Shown here: in pieces, positions 25,152 to 37,129 of the stretch
Layout of the letters: each line of letters begins with the position of its first letter
Position numbering within the stretch: position 1 is the stretch's first letter
Source of the DNA: Lathyrus oleraceus
Lineage: Eukaryota > Streptophyta > Magnoliopsida > Fabales > Fabaceae
Reading direction: 5' to 3'
DNA: 64,000 nucleotides
Assembly (NCBI RefSeq): GCF_024323335.1
Contig: NC_066584.1
Location: forward strand, 433,554,408-433,618,407
Translations under genes and position numbers: made by a program
The notes under the pieces: generated by a model
The model's input: only the letters and a program-made list of their open reading frames with translations
Told to the model about the DNA's origin: nothing
Databases searched by the model: none

Positions 25152-26508
25152 TGAAGGATAAGGGCGATCCAAAATGCAGCGGAATTTAAAATTTTTCCTT
25201 TAATGATCCTTACGAATGGGCATGATCAGTGATAGAATCATTACCTCTTGTGGCGATTGTAACCTTTGATGCAGATCTACGGAGCGATCATGAACGTTGA
25301 ACGATGACAACGCCTCTACTCAGTCCACACGAACGGATTCCTTCAATCTTAGTGCTAGCTGCTACGAATGAAGGCTTTGAGTGAGTGAGAGAGAGAGAGA
25401 GAGAGAGAGAAATGAAATTGCAACTATCAAATGCTTCTACACAAGGGTTCTATTTATAGAACCACTTTTATGGGCTGCAAGCTAAAAATCCCACTCAAGT
25501 GTATGTGGCCCATATCTTATAATATGCCAATATCACTTAAGCGCGTGGTATCTTACCATATTTCGTATTCAACTTAAGTACACCGTACCTTATGATGTTC
25601 TACAATTCACTTAAGTGCACCGTACATTACGGTATTCCTTAGTTACTCTATCTCTCATCAATCCGTCCTTTTGTGTGTGACCCTGTAGGTTTTCGCGGCA
25701 TTGACAATTATATTAAATCACGTATTTAACATAATAAATAGTGAGCCGTATCTAGCAACACATCACTGCTACCCAAGACACGAAAATGTCATGTGATCTG
25801 ACAAATCCTTCTGTGATAATACTTATGTGTACAATTACCCTTTTGCCCTTATGTCTATATTGAACACAAGGCATAGACCGTGTCATCCTTGTCCAGTTCA
25901 ATATTGGGCCTATAGATATTTATCCTGTTACGCAGGATGGGCAAATTCCATCTAGGTCACTCATGTCCCTTAGCATGCTTCGTGGAGTACCCATCAACTG
26001 TCTTTATGGTCATCCAATTACGGACAATGTTTGATCAACAATAAGGCACTCGACTCTACATCTAGGGTCCATAGTGGTTTCAGGTCGAAGGGTGGTATAC
26101 ACCATTATCACCATGAGAATAACTTATGACACTTTGCATAACATTATATATAGTATTCTCATAGCGGGTCAATCCAGTATAAATATTACTCTTAATATTC
26201 ATACCTATGTTTAAGACTTGATAACTCCTTATCCATAATCCATGAGATGTGATCATCCGTCTATATACATAATAGTCTTAATGCTTTAATGTTATCCCAC
26301 TTCACAATAAAGCTCGACTACGAATACTTTAAGAATAATGTCCTTATGTTTAATGTGATCTCATGATTTAGTCACACTTGATACATTAAACGGACTATCT
26401 ATTCTAGGGACTTTATTAAACAAACATAATAAAGAAAAAGCCTTTTATTATTAATAAATAATTCGATACAAGTACCAAAAGTATTGGCCTCTAGAGCTTA
26501 CACCAACA
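25152..26508 (-). mobile_element. Solo LTR, probably copia-type
   Basis: A 1357-bp insertion in A's protease, flanked by a 5-bp duplication ttccc (25147-25151 and 26509-26513). Element B reads through the same site without it. In minus sense it starts TGTTGGTGTAAGC, a start common in plant copia LTRs, and ends CCTTCA, so it has TG...CA ends. A TATA box TATAAATAG (sense) lies at 25450-25458, followed in sense by a (GA)n/(CT)n run near 25386-25410. No coding frame, internal LTR pair or primer site is visible, hence a solo LTR left by recombination. Confidence 0.72.
25450..25458 (-). promoter_or_regulatory. TATA box of the solo LTR
   Basis: In minus sense TATAAATAG, within TTCTATAAATAGAA. It fits the promoter position of an LTR with a long U3 and short R-U5. 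Confidence 0.5.
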
Positions 26509-26873
26509 TTCCCAACAAGCAACTATAGGCTGGGTGGATATCCATTACTTGAAAAGTAATCTAGAAATCACTCGGACCTATCTTCACCGGAAGGTCCACT
26601 TCTCCTATAACAGTCTTGCGAGAACCATCAAATGCTTTGACAATCACGCCAATGTACCTCACAGGGGCACGTTGATACGTTAACCTTGACAAAGTTGACT
26701 TGGGGAGTACATTCAAAGAAGAACCGATATCAACAAACACATTTGAGAATGCATCCTCCTTGCAATTCATCAATATATGTATTGCTAGATTGTGATTTCT
26801 TCCCTCCTCGGGAAGCTCTTCATCACCAAAACTCAGATTGTTGCAGGAAGTGATGTTAGCCACAATGTGGTCG

Positions 26874-28514
26874 TGTAGCGGTAAATTCATGGTCATCAAG
26901 CTATTAACAAGCTAGAGACCAAATAACAAGAGTCACCACCGCGCTTTTATTGTTTCCAAGGGAAAAGGGAAAAAGTACGAACAAAACCCAAAAGTAAGAA
27001 GTTTTCAAATCAAAACTAATAAAATGTCAGAGATTATAGGTAAGGTGGATGGTTACACAGAGGGAATGTGTTAGCACCCAAAGTGTCCTAGGGAGCCCTT
27101 TTTGTGTGCATGTGTACTTGGTATAAAGTGATGTTTACAAACAAATAGAATGGGGGGATGAGAAAAGAATTTATTAATTATACTTTTGTGTTTGACAAGA
27201 CCTTCGGTCTTGTGCCTACGTACCAACATAAAAATGAGGGATCAAAACCTCATAGTTCGTGATACAAATTTCAAAATGGATGCATTGCTTTTGACAAAAA
27301 TTAAGTTTGAAAGGCACAAAGGCCTAAAAATGATTTGAATGAGTTAGTTCTTTTTTGGCTTTTTGAAAGTTTAAGTCAAGTATAGTTAAGTTTATTTACA
27401 AGTTTGATTTAAGAAAATAAGTTCGAAAATGCAATGCCATAAGGCCAAAGTTTCTATCTCTTTTTTGTGTGCAAAAAGTGGTCAAAGTTTAGAACAAAAT
27501 AAGTTCAATCAAAGAAGGTTTTGAAAAAGAAGGTAGAGATTTTGAAATTTAATAAATAGGGAGAAGATGAAGAGACTATCCTATGTACAAAATTAAAAGT
27601 TTAGAGTTGAAAAGATCTGACCAAATGGGTAGCAATCCAATAGACAAGAATGTCAATAGAAACCCAGAATTCCCTTGGACTTTTAGAATCAAGCAACACA
27701 CAAATGCACAATTATACTATCTTGAAGAGCAAGGCATCAAATAAAGATGGCCACATCCAAGCTTATCCATTCCATGATCTTCTTTAAAGCCCATGTAACA
27801 AATGAATTCCACAAGTCACAAGTTCAAAATAACAGCTTCACAATGATCATGTTGCAGATGAACTTAGAGATATCTTGAATGATGTATCAGATGAAATTTG
27901 AAATTCCAAGCACCTGGTTTCTCAACAAGTTGGCATTGGCCAAGTCCTTTAGCATAGGAATGTTGCCTAAGTTCTAAGTCCATTTGTCCAAGATCAAGCC
28001 AACAGTCCACACAAAAGTTTTTTAGGGTTTTTGTTGTTATTATGTATATTAATGGTCAAAGACCACACAAGCAAGCAAAGTATACACAAACAAAATATAT
28101 CACACAATATGGTCCAAATGGACAAAGTGAAAATTGCATTAACATAAATAATTAGAATGATATGAATAATGGCAAATGAAATAAAATGCTAAAAGTAAAT
28201 TGCATTAAAGTAAATGGATTGAATTTAAAAGTTAGTAGTTAATAGGTTAGAAGTTAGTATTGTTTTGCTTTTAGTTTTCATTTTGAGACATTCTCTATAG
28301 AACACTCAACCCACTTATCACAAGCATGGATCCTTGAACTAAGACATCTTCCAAAGGAAGGAAAAAATGCCAATTTTCTACATAATACCATTAAAGAGGG
28401 GAGACTTACAATCTCACTAACTAGAATGTTTATGCCTTTTGTGTCATAAATTTAGCGCTATGTTAAGCAATCGTAATTGGACTTATGTAGAAGTCACAAC
28501 TATTTGAGGCCGGG
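26874..28514 (-). repeat. Element B 3' LTR, segment 1
   Basis: TGTAGCGGTAAAT start, with the U5 primer-like motif at 26929-26938 (one mismatch: AGAGTCACCA). It aligns with 2332 onward and 59642 onward. A 10-bp deletion near 27090, between two CCTAGG words, distinguishes it from the other two copies. The segment ends in ccggg (28510-28514), the target duplicate of element C. Confidence 0.9.
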
Positions 28515-31500
28515 TGTCGCACCTCAAAAATGATGATGATAATGCGATCCCTCGCGATAGGACGCGGAAAAATTGTTCGAAACAGAGTCGCCACCGAACT
28601 TTATTCATTCCAATGAAGGAATAGGAAAATATCGAGAAAACCTTTAGGAAAAAGAATAATGGTCGTCGCAACCATATTCGGGTTCGGGAGTCAATTACGC
28701 AAGGGGAAGGTATTAGCACCCCTTACGTCCGTTGTACTCAACGGGAACCTTTTAGTCTGATTTTGCTATTTGACTGTTAATTGACTGCTTATCTGCTTGC
28801 TTCGAGTGATAAGAATTGTTGATAGATATGGATGAAGACCTCAGGGGAAATGGGAGTTTTTTATTAGTGTGCTCGCGAAGATACAGCAATCTCCTGCCTA
28901 CGTATCCTTATGGTGCAATAAGGAAATCAGAGCAATCGTAGTTCGGGCTACTACGAATATTTGGTGGGTTTTGTTTTGATGAACGACTGTGTAAGTCGGC
29001 ATTCTAACGGCTAAACGTTGGCATGTCTACTCTCGGGGGAGGCTCTAGCACTGGTTTGTTGGGCGCATTAGAAAGGATTAACAGTGTTCTTTTGATGAGG
29101 TTTTGGTCACGCGGGGGTGACAGGTTGAATTGATATGTTTGGGCTTCGATCGCTCGGGGGCGAGAAGTTAGGTTTGATTTGTTAAGGTGCTTTTGGAGAA
29201 CGACGAAAGGTTGAGCAATGTGGTGTACACCAATCGTCCAATTCTTTCGAGGAATAATAAGGCGTCCGCCTTTTATTCCTTTTTCGTTCGAATTTTTATG
29301 AAAGTTTGTTTGTGGATGTTGAATACGCACGGTAGTGAGGCGTACGCCCCCTACTTGCTTATTCAAAGAATAATGAGGCTTGCGCCACCTATTCCCTTAT
29401 CCAAGTTTATTTAGCGTGTTTTAGTCGGAAGTCGATAATTTGTGCAATATGGCGTACGCCAATTATCCAAATAATCGAGAAATTGTGAGGCGTACGCCTC
29501 CCATCTCTTATCATCCGAAGTTTAATTTAAGAAAGATATGTTTTTAGATGTCGTATTTGATTTGTGAAAATAGTTTGGATTTATTCGATTGTGGTTTAAA
29601 TTGATGACGAAGATTCGAGCAATGTGGCGTACGCCAATTAGTCGAATAATCGAAAGATAATGAGGCGTACGCCTCCTATCCTCTTTTCATCTGAAATATG
29701 GAATTAAAAGGATTTATAGTTGATTTAGAAAATGTGATTTGAATGTATATGATTAAGGTTTTAATTGGATGACGAAAACTCGAGCAATATGGCGTACGCC
29801 AATTATTCGAATAATCGAAAGATAGTGAGGCGTACGCCTCCTATCCTTTTTTCATCTGAAATATGGAATTAAAAGGATTTAAATTTGTGGAAATGTTTTG
29901 AAACATTATGATTTGAAGTTTAATCGGGTGACAAGAACTTGCGCAATATGGCGTACGCCAATTATTCAAGTGCTTGAGAAATAGTGAAGCGTACGCTTCC
30001 TATCTCCTTTTCATCCCAAGTTTATGTTTAAAAGAAAAATTCTTTTGAAATTGAATAATTTGAAAAGTGGTTTGAAAATAAATTGAATTTAGAAATTATA
30101 TTTGATTTTGAAAAGTGATTTGAAATTGTGTGGTTTAAGATTTAATCGGGTGACAAGAACTCGCGCAATATGGCGTACGCCAATTATTCGAGTACTTGAG
30201 AAATAATGAAGCGTACGCTTCCTATCTCCTTTTCAACCCAAGTTTATCATTAAAATAGAAAATGGTTTTGAAATTGAGTTATTTGAAAAAAAAATGATTT
30301 GTGTTTATTTTGAAAAAAGTTGGCTTGTGTTGGATGATGAAATGAAATTGGAAGTCAAATTGAAAGTGGTTTATGAAAAAAAATGGTTTGATGAGAAAAT
30401 CCTTCAATTATTAACTCATTAAAATTTGGTTGGTCTAATTAATTGAAATGAATTTTTTAAACAAAAGTCTAATTAATTATAATTTTAAACAAATAAGAAT
30501 AGTAACAAGGTTGATTTATTTAATTTTAAATTGATGGTGTTCGAACCAGTTTATGCTAAATAGAGCGAGCCAAAATCCTCAATGGCAATCAAATGGAGAA
30601 CGTGCAAACGGTATACAAATAATTTTCTGAAACATCTTTTTTTTTAAAATTCACAGCAGCATCCTGGCATACGCTCACTCATACGTTTATCAACTTCATT
30701 CAAACACACATAAACTTAACCTTAACAAAATTGATTCAATCTAAAATCCATCCTAGTATTAATAAAAACCTTTAATACCACAGTAAAGCATATTCTCATT
30801 AAACTCTGTATAATAACAAGCCAAACTCAATGAGAAAGCCAACCGGAAATTTGATTTACAGCATGAATTGGCTTCAACGGCAACACAGCATTAAGCACAT
30901 AATCAACAAGCAACACCATGTTTTCTTTAACTTTACAATATCAACAATTTGAATGACAATAAAGTGGACAATTGGAAGTTAAGGTCATATTCGAAACAAG
31001 ATTTATGACTTTAAACGTACAGCATCAACAGCGGGATTAAATCATGTTCATCCAAAACACCAGAAGAAAATAATGCCGCCTACCAATAACTCAGGACATA
31101 CCAACACAACCGTTTTGGAAACAAAATCCGAATGGTAACTACCACAAACAGTACAACATCAAGGCAATTGAAATGCACACCGTTATCGTAACCGACACAC
31201 AAAATTAACTACACATTCTGCTTTGTGCAACAGAAATTTTAAACCAAAATGCTTCCACGATGTAATGCATATACTGAATCCAAATACTAGTTTGCAACAG
31301 TAGTGTTTCAATAATGTTTACACGGATGCTAGTTTATAACAGTAAAGAACATAAGCAGAAATTCAACAGAACCACAGCGAATATGAATCAAGCATATGCC
31401 ATAACAATGCACTCATCATAATAAACAAGTATAAAGATGGTGTTACCAACCGAAATGACTTGAGGTTTCCGCTTCGGCGTCTTATCACTCAGCAGCAGTC

Positions 31501-32809
31501 ATTGGCGTGCTGGATGGTGTTTGTAACCTGTGGGATCCGTCCGCTCCTGAAAAAAGACCGAAAAACTTGATATTGTTTTCCCCCTGTTCCTACTTGATTC
31601 TTGAAATCATTGTGGCTCCAAAGCTCCGAAGGCAGAAATTGGAAACCGTGGATGTTGGTTCGTGAATATCCGGAGGGTTTCAGGGTTGTGACGGTGAGGG
31701 TGTGTTGATGAAGGAAGACGGATGTTGAAGGGTTTGGTGTGGTGAAAGGGGGTTAACGGCAAGGGTTTTGAAGCGGTAGTAGCGATTTCGACGGTGAGAC
31801 GTTGGTGGTGACGAGGAGGGTTTTGATTGTGAAGGTGGTTTTATGGGTTCGATGGTAGTTGCCGTTTGATGGTGGGTTTACGGCGGTGGTCAGAATCGAG
31901 GGAAGTTTGAGGACGATGGAGGGTTTGTTGGTGAAGGGGTTAACGGCGGAAGGTGAAAGGATTTAGGGCGAAGCTTGTGCAGTGGCGGCGGTGGATTTGG
32001 GCGATGGTTGAGAGACGAAGAAGGGTTTTTTTGTTGTGGTGAGGGCGAGAGAGTGAATGAAGGAGGGTTTTCGTGTGAGCTGGATTTTCTGAGAGAGAGA
32101 GCCCATTTTCTGAAGAGTGAATAGTGAGTGTTATTTATGAGTGAGAGGGAGAGGGAATGGAGCGTGAGCTGGGGGATTTTTTTTGCAGAGTGAGAAGGAC
32201 ATGTGGTCAGGTTGTTAGTAGTGGAGAGTGAGTGGGGAGAAACGTAGCAGACAGTTGGGAGAATTTTTCTATTTATTCTTTTTTTGTTTTTTTAATGTAA
32301 GGAGGGAATCCAATGCAAATATACAAATATATTTTAATTGTTATTCATTTAAATAATAAATAAAAACTAACTAATAATCTAGCTAATATTTAAAAAACTC
32401 TGACTAATATTTTTAAAAAAAATCTAACCAATATTTAATTAAATAACTAATATTTAAAAAAAACTAATTAATATTTAAACTATTCTAATTTCTTTAATTA
32501 AATATCAACAAAAAATATTGACCAATTAAAAAAAGAAATCGAATGCAAATTTGATCCGGAACATTTAAATCAATCACACCAAAATTATCAGCACAAAACA
32601 CATTATTTGAAAAATAAACTGTTTTCCTCAAATTTCGACAATTCAACCGATTTTGTCTGTATTCTCAAATAAGTCCAATCTGACTGACATTTTGGGTATT
32701 ATTCATTATGCAAATGTATGTCATGCTATGCATATGATGCTAAATTAAAAAAATGAAATTAATTCTATATAAAAAATTAAAAATGCCCGGACAAAATTGG
32801 GGTACGACA
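28515..32809 (-). repeat. Element C 3' LTR
   Basis: 4295 bp. In minus sense, U3 is the first 0.67 kb, with a TATA-like CATAAATAAC at about 32130-32139. R/U5 is the remaining 3.6 kb and holds a purine-rich (plus strand) block at 31660-32090, an AT-rich part, and the palindrome array 29221-30220. The U5 primer-like motif is at 28583-28593. Small frames in the LTR are Pro/His/Thr-rich translations of biased sequence. Confidence 0.93.
29221..30220. repeat. Array of CGTACG-centred palindromes in C's LTR
   Basis: Paired perfect palindromes recur every 160-220 bp. TGGCGTACGCCA is centred near 29455, 29630, 29795, 29954 and 30176. GAGGCGTACGCCTC (near 29493, 29668, 29833) or GAAGCGTACGCTTC (near 29992, 30214) follows about 37 bp later each time. 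A divergent first unit has TGGTGTACACCA at 29221-29232 and AAGGCG-TC-CGCCTT near 29269. Arms differ between units but stay self-complementary. The 5' LTR has the same array about 11,059 bp to the right. Confidence 0.88.
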
Positions 32810-32825
32810 GCTGCCCCTATTTAAT
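32810..32825 (-). other. Element C polypurine tract
   Basis: In element sense ATTAAATAGGGGCAGC directly precedes the 3' LTR. It is nearly identical to the tract of element A. Confidence 0.8.
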
Positions 32826-33059
32826 TATCTTGAATCAGAAGGTGAGAATGACAATGGTCATCATACATTCGTGGTGGAAGGTAATTAAATACGAAAGGAT
32901 CCAAATTTTGTCCTTTGAAATGTAATGGAGAGATGCAGATGAAGATGCAATGGATGCCAAGGTAGTAGGGGTAGCATGCTAAATCAATGTCAACCCTCGA
33001 GTCAACATTCCAATCTTGCACAGGTTGTTTCTGATGTGAAGACAAAATCAGTTTTCTAA

Positions 33060-34470
33060 CACCAAAAGGATGACAGAGATTCACTATGATTTTGAGGGTT
33101 GTCATCACCAAAAGGATGATGGATAAGCTGAGCTTCAAAGGTAGTCATCACTAAAAGGATGATGTCCGTCACCAAAAGGATGATGGTATTCTGATAAGAT
33201 TTCCCAGTACAGAGTATAGTATCAAGGCTATCACCAAAAGGATGACAGTTGACTCATCAACTTCAGAGATCACCGTTACCAAAAGGATAAAGGTAAGATC
33301 TAACCAAACTTGTTATCACCAAAAGGATGATAATAAGTCAACAATCACCATCACCAAAAGGATGAAGGTATTGTCAAACGACAAAACTTGTTACCACCAA
33401 AAGGATGATAATAAGCACACACGCAATTGATCACCATCACCAAAAGGATGAAGGTAGGATCAAGACACAGACTTGTTATCACCAAAAGGATGATAATAAG
33501 TCAACAATCACCATCACCAAAAGGATGAAGGTATTGTCAAACGACAAACTCGTTATCACCAAAAGGATGATAATAAGCCGACACAAACTTAAATATCACT
33601 GACACCAAAAGGATGACAGTAAGATCACACAAACCGAACTTGTTATCACCAAAAGGATGATAATAAGGACAGAACTTCAAAACTTGTTATCACCAAAAGG
33701 ATGATAATAAGCTGAAACAGACTCAATGATCGCCATCACCAAAAGGATGAGGGTAAGATCAAAACAAAACCCGTTATCACCAAAAGGATGATAATGAGCC
33801 CATAACTCAAATGGTCACCGTCACCAAAAGGATGAAGGTAAGACCAATCAACAAAACTTGTTATCACCAAAAGGATGATAATAAGTCAATAGTCACCATC
33901 ACCAAAAGGATGAAGGTACTACAAACAACAGAACTCGTTATCACCAAAAGGATGATAATGAATCCACAATCACCATCACCAAAAGGATGAAGGTGAGATC
34001 ATAACTTCAACACTTGTTACCACCAAAAGGATGATAATAAGTTATAATGACTTCAAATATTGCTGACACCAAAAGGATGACAGTGGGATTGGACTTTCCA
34101 AATGTCACTATCACCAAAAGGATGATAGCTTAAACCAAACTCCGTAATCTCTATCACCAAAAGGATGATTTTAGATTAAACTGGACGTCATCACCAAAAG
34201 GATGGTGATTGAACCAAAATGACAAGGATTACTTATCACCCTAAAGATCTCCGACACCAAAAGGATGACGGTAGGCTGTAATAGTTGCAGAGGTCTCCAT
34301 TCACCAAAAGGATGAAGGTTGGACCAAGACTCCAAGGATCTTCGACACCAAAAGAATGACGGTAAGATCACACATGTCAAGGATTTACCATTACCAAAAG
34401 GATAACAGTTATCGTAAACAGGGTGATGATTAATATTATTCCTCCATGAACTTTCACCAAAAGGATGATA
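33060..34470. repeat. 3' UTR minisatellite of element C (hairpin units)
   Basis: About 33 copies of CACCAAAAGGATGA roughly 40 bp apart. The core CC-AAAA-GG is self-complementary around an A4 loop, and the flanks extend the stem with different but matching sequences: TTATCA/TGATAA in many units, CTATCA/TGATAG near 34112, CTGACA/TGACAG near 33605 and 34070, CCGACA/TGACGG near 34255, and ATCACC/GGTGAT near 34195. Some units have one or two mismatches. The array lies in the transcribed 3' UTR. Frames translating the repeat (KRMKV...) have no family match. Confidence 0.85.
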
Positions 34471-36344
34471 GTGAGAAAAATATTGGAAAAATAAGGCTAC
34501 TATCAAAGTTCAGTAAACCTGATTTGCTGGGTAGTGTTGGAACATTATTGGGTAAGATTTGCTTAGGGTATCGACAACAAAAGGTTGGAGAACCAATATT
34601 CTCTGGGGAGATGTAGTTTCTATCAACAAAAGGTTACAAGAAACGACTTATTGAGGGATGCTCAACGCGAAACAAGGTAAGTGTTTGGAGAAACATTATT
34701 TGACTTAGTTGAGGATAACATCTTATCAACAAAAGGTTGAAGGATGTAACTCAATGGGGAACGCCCGATGATAAGGTAGGAACTCACTCAGAGGAAGTGA
34801 CAATGACTCTACTGAGGGTTGGCCTGGATGCCCACAACTAAACCTTGGATTTTGATTTGTGCTATATGCGTAAATGTCATGTATGCGTTATGTATGAGGT
34901 GATGCATACGATGCATGTGATGCACGTTTGAATGTAGGGGATTATTGGTTTGATAGGGATTGGCCCCCTTTTCTCAAAGGCGATGTGTTTTCTGGAAACC
35001 AGTGTTGGTTGTATTTGTTTGTGTGGGTGCCAGCAAGGTGGGCTTTGGCTTTTCTGGTAATTGTCAATGTGGATTGAGCTATTGATTGGTGAAAGGATCT
35101 GACTTCCCGACACTCGGTAGTTGATGATGTGATGAACACGCAATAGGTGTGGATACTCCTGGTGCCCCAAGTTTGATCTCTTGCTAATATATTGTGTATT
35201 TGTCTTCGAGAAGATCTCGACTTCTTCTTCTGATGCTTTTAGCCAGCCTGTAACTGAGCATAGCGACGTGATCAACGCATGTTGGTTATGCCTTTGATGT
35301 GCCCCAAGGATTCTTGCCAAGATATGGTGTTGCCCTGGTATGAACTTTTGACATTTTGGTTGTGAATTCAAGCAGTCACTAATGTTTGATGCAATCTGCT
35401 TGATTGTCTTGAAGAGATGAAGGGAATTTGCCCCTTGCCACTTGTCTTGCCCCAATTTGTAGGGTGTTCAAAGGAATTCTCCTTGAAAGGAAACTTTAGG
35501 AGTGATTATCCCCTGACATGGTCTGAGTCTGTTTTTTCCAGCTCCTGAATCTTGCAATGGTCCGCCCCTGATTAGCCTTTGAAGGACCTGCCCTAGGCGT
35601 ACTGAGTATTGAAGTGTTTTCCTCCCTGATCGACCGATGCTTGGAGATTCATCTTACACTGACTGCTTCTTAGGTCAATATTAATCAAAATGATGCCATG
35701 CCTCTGATTCATAGGATGGTCTTGATTCGTGTCAGCACCAACGATCAAGTGCCTCTTGAATTGCCCCTTGTTGGAATTTACTCGATGTCAAGTACTGACT
35801 GACAATTAAGAATTGTTATCCAAGAAATGGTGATTTTAATGCAACAGTTATGCAAGTTTCGAAAAACAATCATTCATTTGGAGTGTTGTGGTAGTGTGTG
35901 GCGAGTGGACCATGAGTCCAAACGCGGTGCTTGATTTTGATAGTGCGTGAGTGATATAGAGAGAATAGAATATTAGCAAATCTTTCGGAGTCAGTTTACT
36001 CAACCTTGCTATAATATGCTTTCAGAATAAACCTTACTTCAATTAGGTCTTTTGAGGGTTGTAACGTGGCTTGGTTCATGGTTATTGAAACAAAAGGATA
36101 TAAGGCTCAAAGTTTGTTTTAACCCACCCCTTCTTCATGATGATCTCCAATCCTACGTTCAGTTAACTCACACACATTCGTCTTTTGTAAGTGTAAGGAT
36201 AAAGATGGTGATTCAAGGTCTCTTGGAATGGCCGCCACCTTATTTCGTTTTTGGATGTCGGTGACCCTTTGATTTTGTTATGGTGGTCACTGAGTCTTGT
36301 TTTGTTTTGTTGGAGACTTTAATTGTCTCTTTCGATTTTTGTTT
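34471..36344 (-). other. Element C 3' UTR, unassigned part
   Basis: No supported gene. 34560-34740 has three looser repeats of ATCAACAAAAGGTTG, a relative of the minisatellite core. A 192-codon minus frame at 34877-35455 has no recognisable domain, and its bias looks like chance. The rest is UTR-like sequence rich in GCCCC and TGCCCC words. Confidence 0.45.
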
Positions 36345-37129
36345 TGATCCCTAACTTTTGCATGGACCGCTTGTTGAAGCTTTAATCCATCGGGATTGCC
36401 CCTGTTTTTGCCTAAGTCATTTTTTGGGTGTTGGACTTAGCGGGCTCTTTTTTTGATTTTTTTTTTTGAAATTGTGACTGCCAAGTCATTGGTCATTGCA
36501 GAACAACCGACATAAAATTTGGATTTGTATGGTTCTTTCGACACTTCAGGATGTGTGTGAAGAATGTCGTATGGTTGATCCTTGTGTGGGATATTTCATC
36601 TTTGTAATTTGAAGGTGTAGTCAAATCAACTGAACACTACCCTGCCCCAGGTTAAATGTAAGGGTTTGTAGATCCGAAATAAACTCTTACTTCTAGGCTC
36701 AAAGTGGTTGACTAGGGATTAACTCCTTATCTCTCCAGTGTTTGGGAATTTGAAACAATGCTTGTACATCATCAGCAAGGTTTTATCCGAAAGCATACAA
36801 TCAGCAATTATGAGTATTTTGTTTTCGTCATCCTCCTTCCAACATTTACTAATAATAGTGTGATGAAGAAAGTGAGGTGGAGAAGTATGTGTTTGTGATT
36901 TGCAAATGTGATAGATGAGTGAATATGAAAGATTGATTCAAAGCATGCATAATCATCCCATTAATAAGACCAAATAAGAATAACAATGTTTAAAGTATAC
37001 AGTACTTAAACAATCAAGAACAAATTACAAGAATGCAAAAATGGTAAAAATGGCATAATGATCGCCTTCATTCAAATGAACAGGCCTTCATCTCTTGATT
37101 CTTCTACTTGCTCAGGCCGATAGGAAGCT
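36345..37129 (-). other. Element C pol-deletion zone
   Basis: 36345-36450 resembles the stretch that follows the integrase stop in A (21050-21150) and B (49850-49950): CTAACTTTTGC, ATCC..CGGG and TTTTTGCCTAAG words. Only about 0.7 kb then separates this from the end of gag, where a full Ogre has about 5 kb of pro-pol. I see no RT or integrase motif in it, so pro-pol was cleanly lost before this copy transposed. Confidence 0.55.

Larger units (their letters stand above)
2332..26873 (-). mobile_element. Ogre-type Ty3/gypsy element A, truncated and nested
   Basis: Minus-strand Tat-lineage LTR retrotransposon. Reading leftward from 26873 it holds protease, RT, RNase H, archaeal-type RNase H, integrase, a long 3' UTR, a polypurine tract and the 3' LTR. 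Its own sequence is interrupted by the CACTA (2700-5566), the copia element (8217-16648) and a solo LTR (25152-26508). Gag, ORF1, primer site and 5' LTR are absent because element B of the same family begins at 26874 inside A's protease region. The coding part has many in-frame stops and one clear frameshift, so it is a dead copy. Domain order and LTR length match Ogre; B supplies the missing parts for comparison. Confidence 0.87.
24630..26873 (-). pseudogene. Element A protease region, split by a solo LTR
   Basis: Protease frame 26873-26561 contains VANITSCNNLSFGDEELP, the active-site motif FVDIGSSLNVLPKSTL and VKAFDGSRKTVIGEVDLP. After the solo LTR (25152-26508) it resumes as HQKLKFMKNGKLVIVGGEK (25120-24881) and a G-patch-like stretch (DRAGLGFQRGL, 24874-24668). 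TGG-to-TAG stops occur at 24881 and 24668. Upstream of 26873 the sequence ends abruptly at element B's LTR, and the apparent N-terminal methionines of this frame are LTR sequence. The five bases before B (ggtcg) should be B's target duplication. Confidence 0.82.

Noticed and set aside
29004..29414. Frames of 75-120 codons in both C LTRs (29004-29366, 29187-29414 and copies at 40063-40473)
   Set aside because: They are conserved only because the LTRs are young duplicates. The two strands are open simultaneously, and the palindromes force mirrored translations.
33060..34470. A CRISPR-like array (short repeat every 40 bp)
   Set aside because: Repeats are degenerate, the spacers themselves recur, there are no cas genes, and the array sits in the 3' UTR of a plant retrotransposon.
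34877..35455. A 192-codon minus-strand frame as a gene
   Set aside because: No domain, biased composition, located in a retrotransposon UTR, and the overlapping frame is also open by chance.
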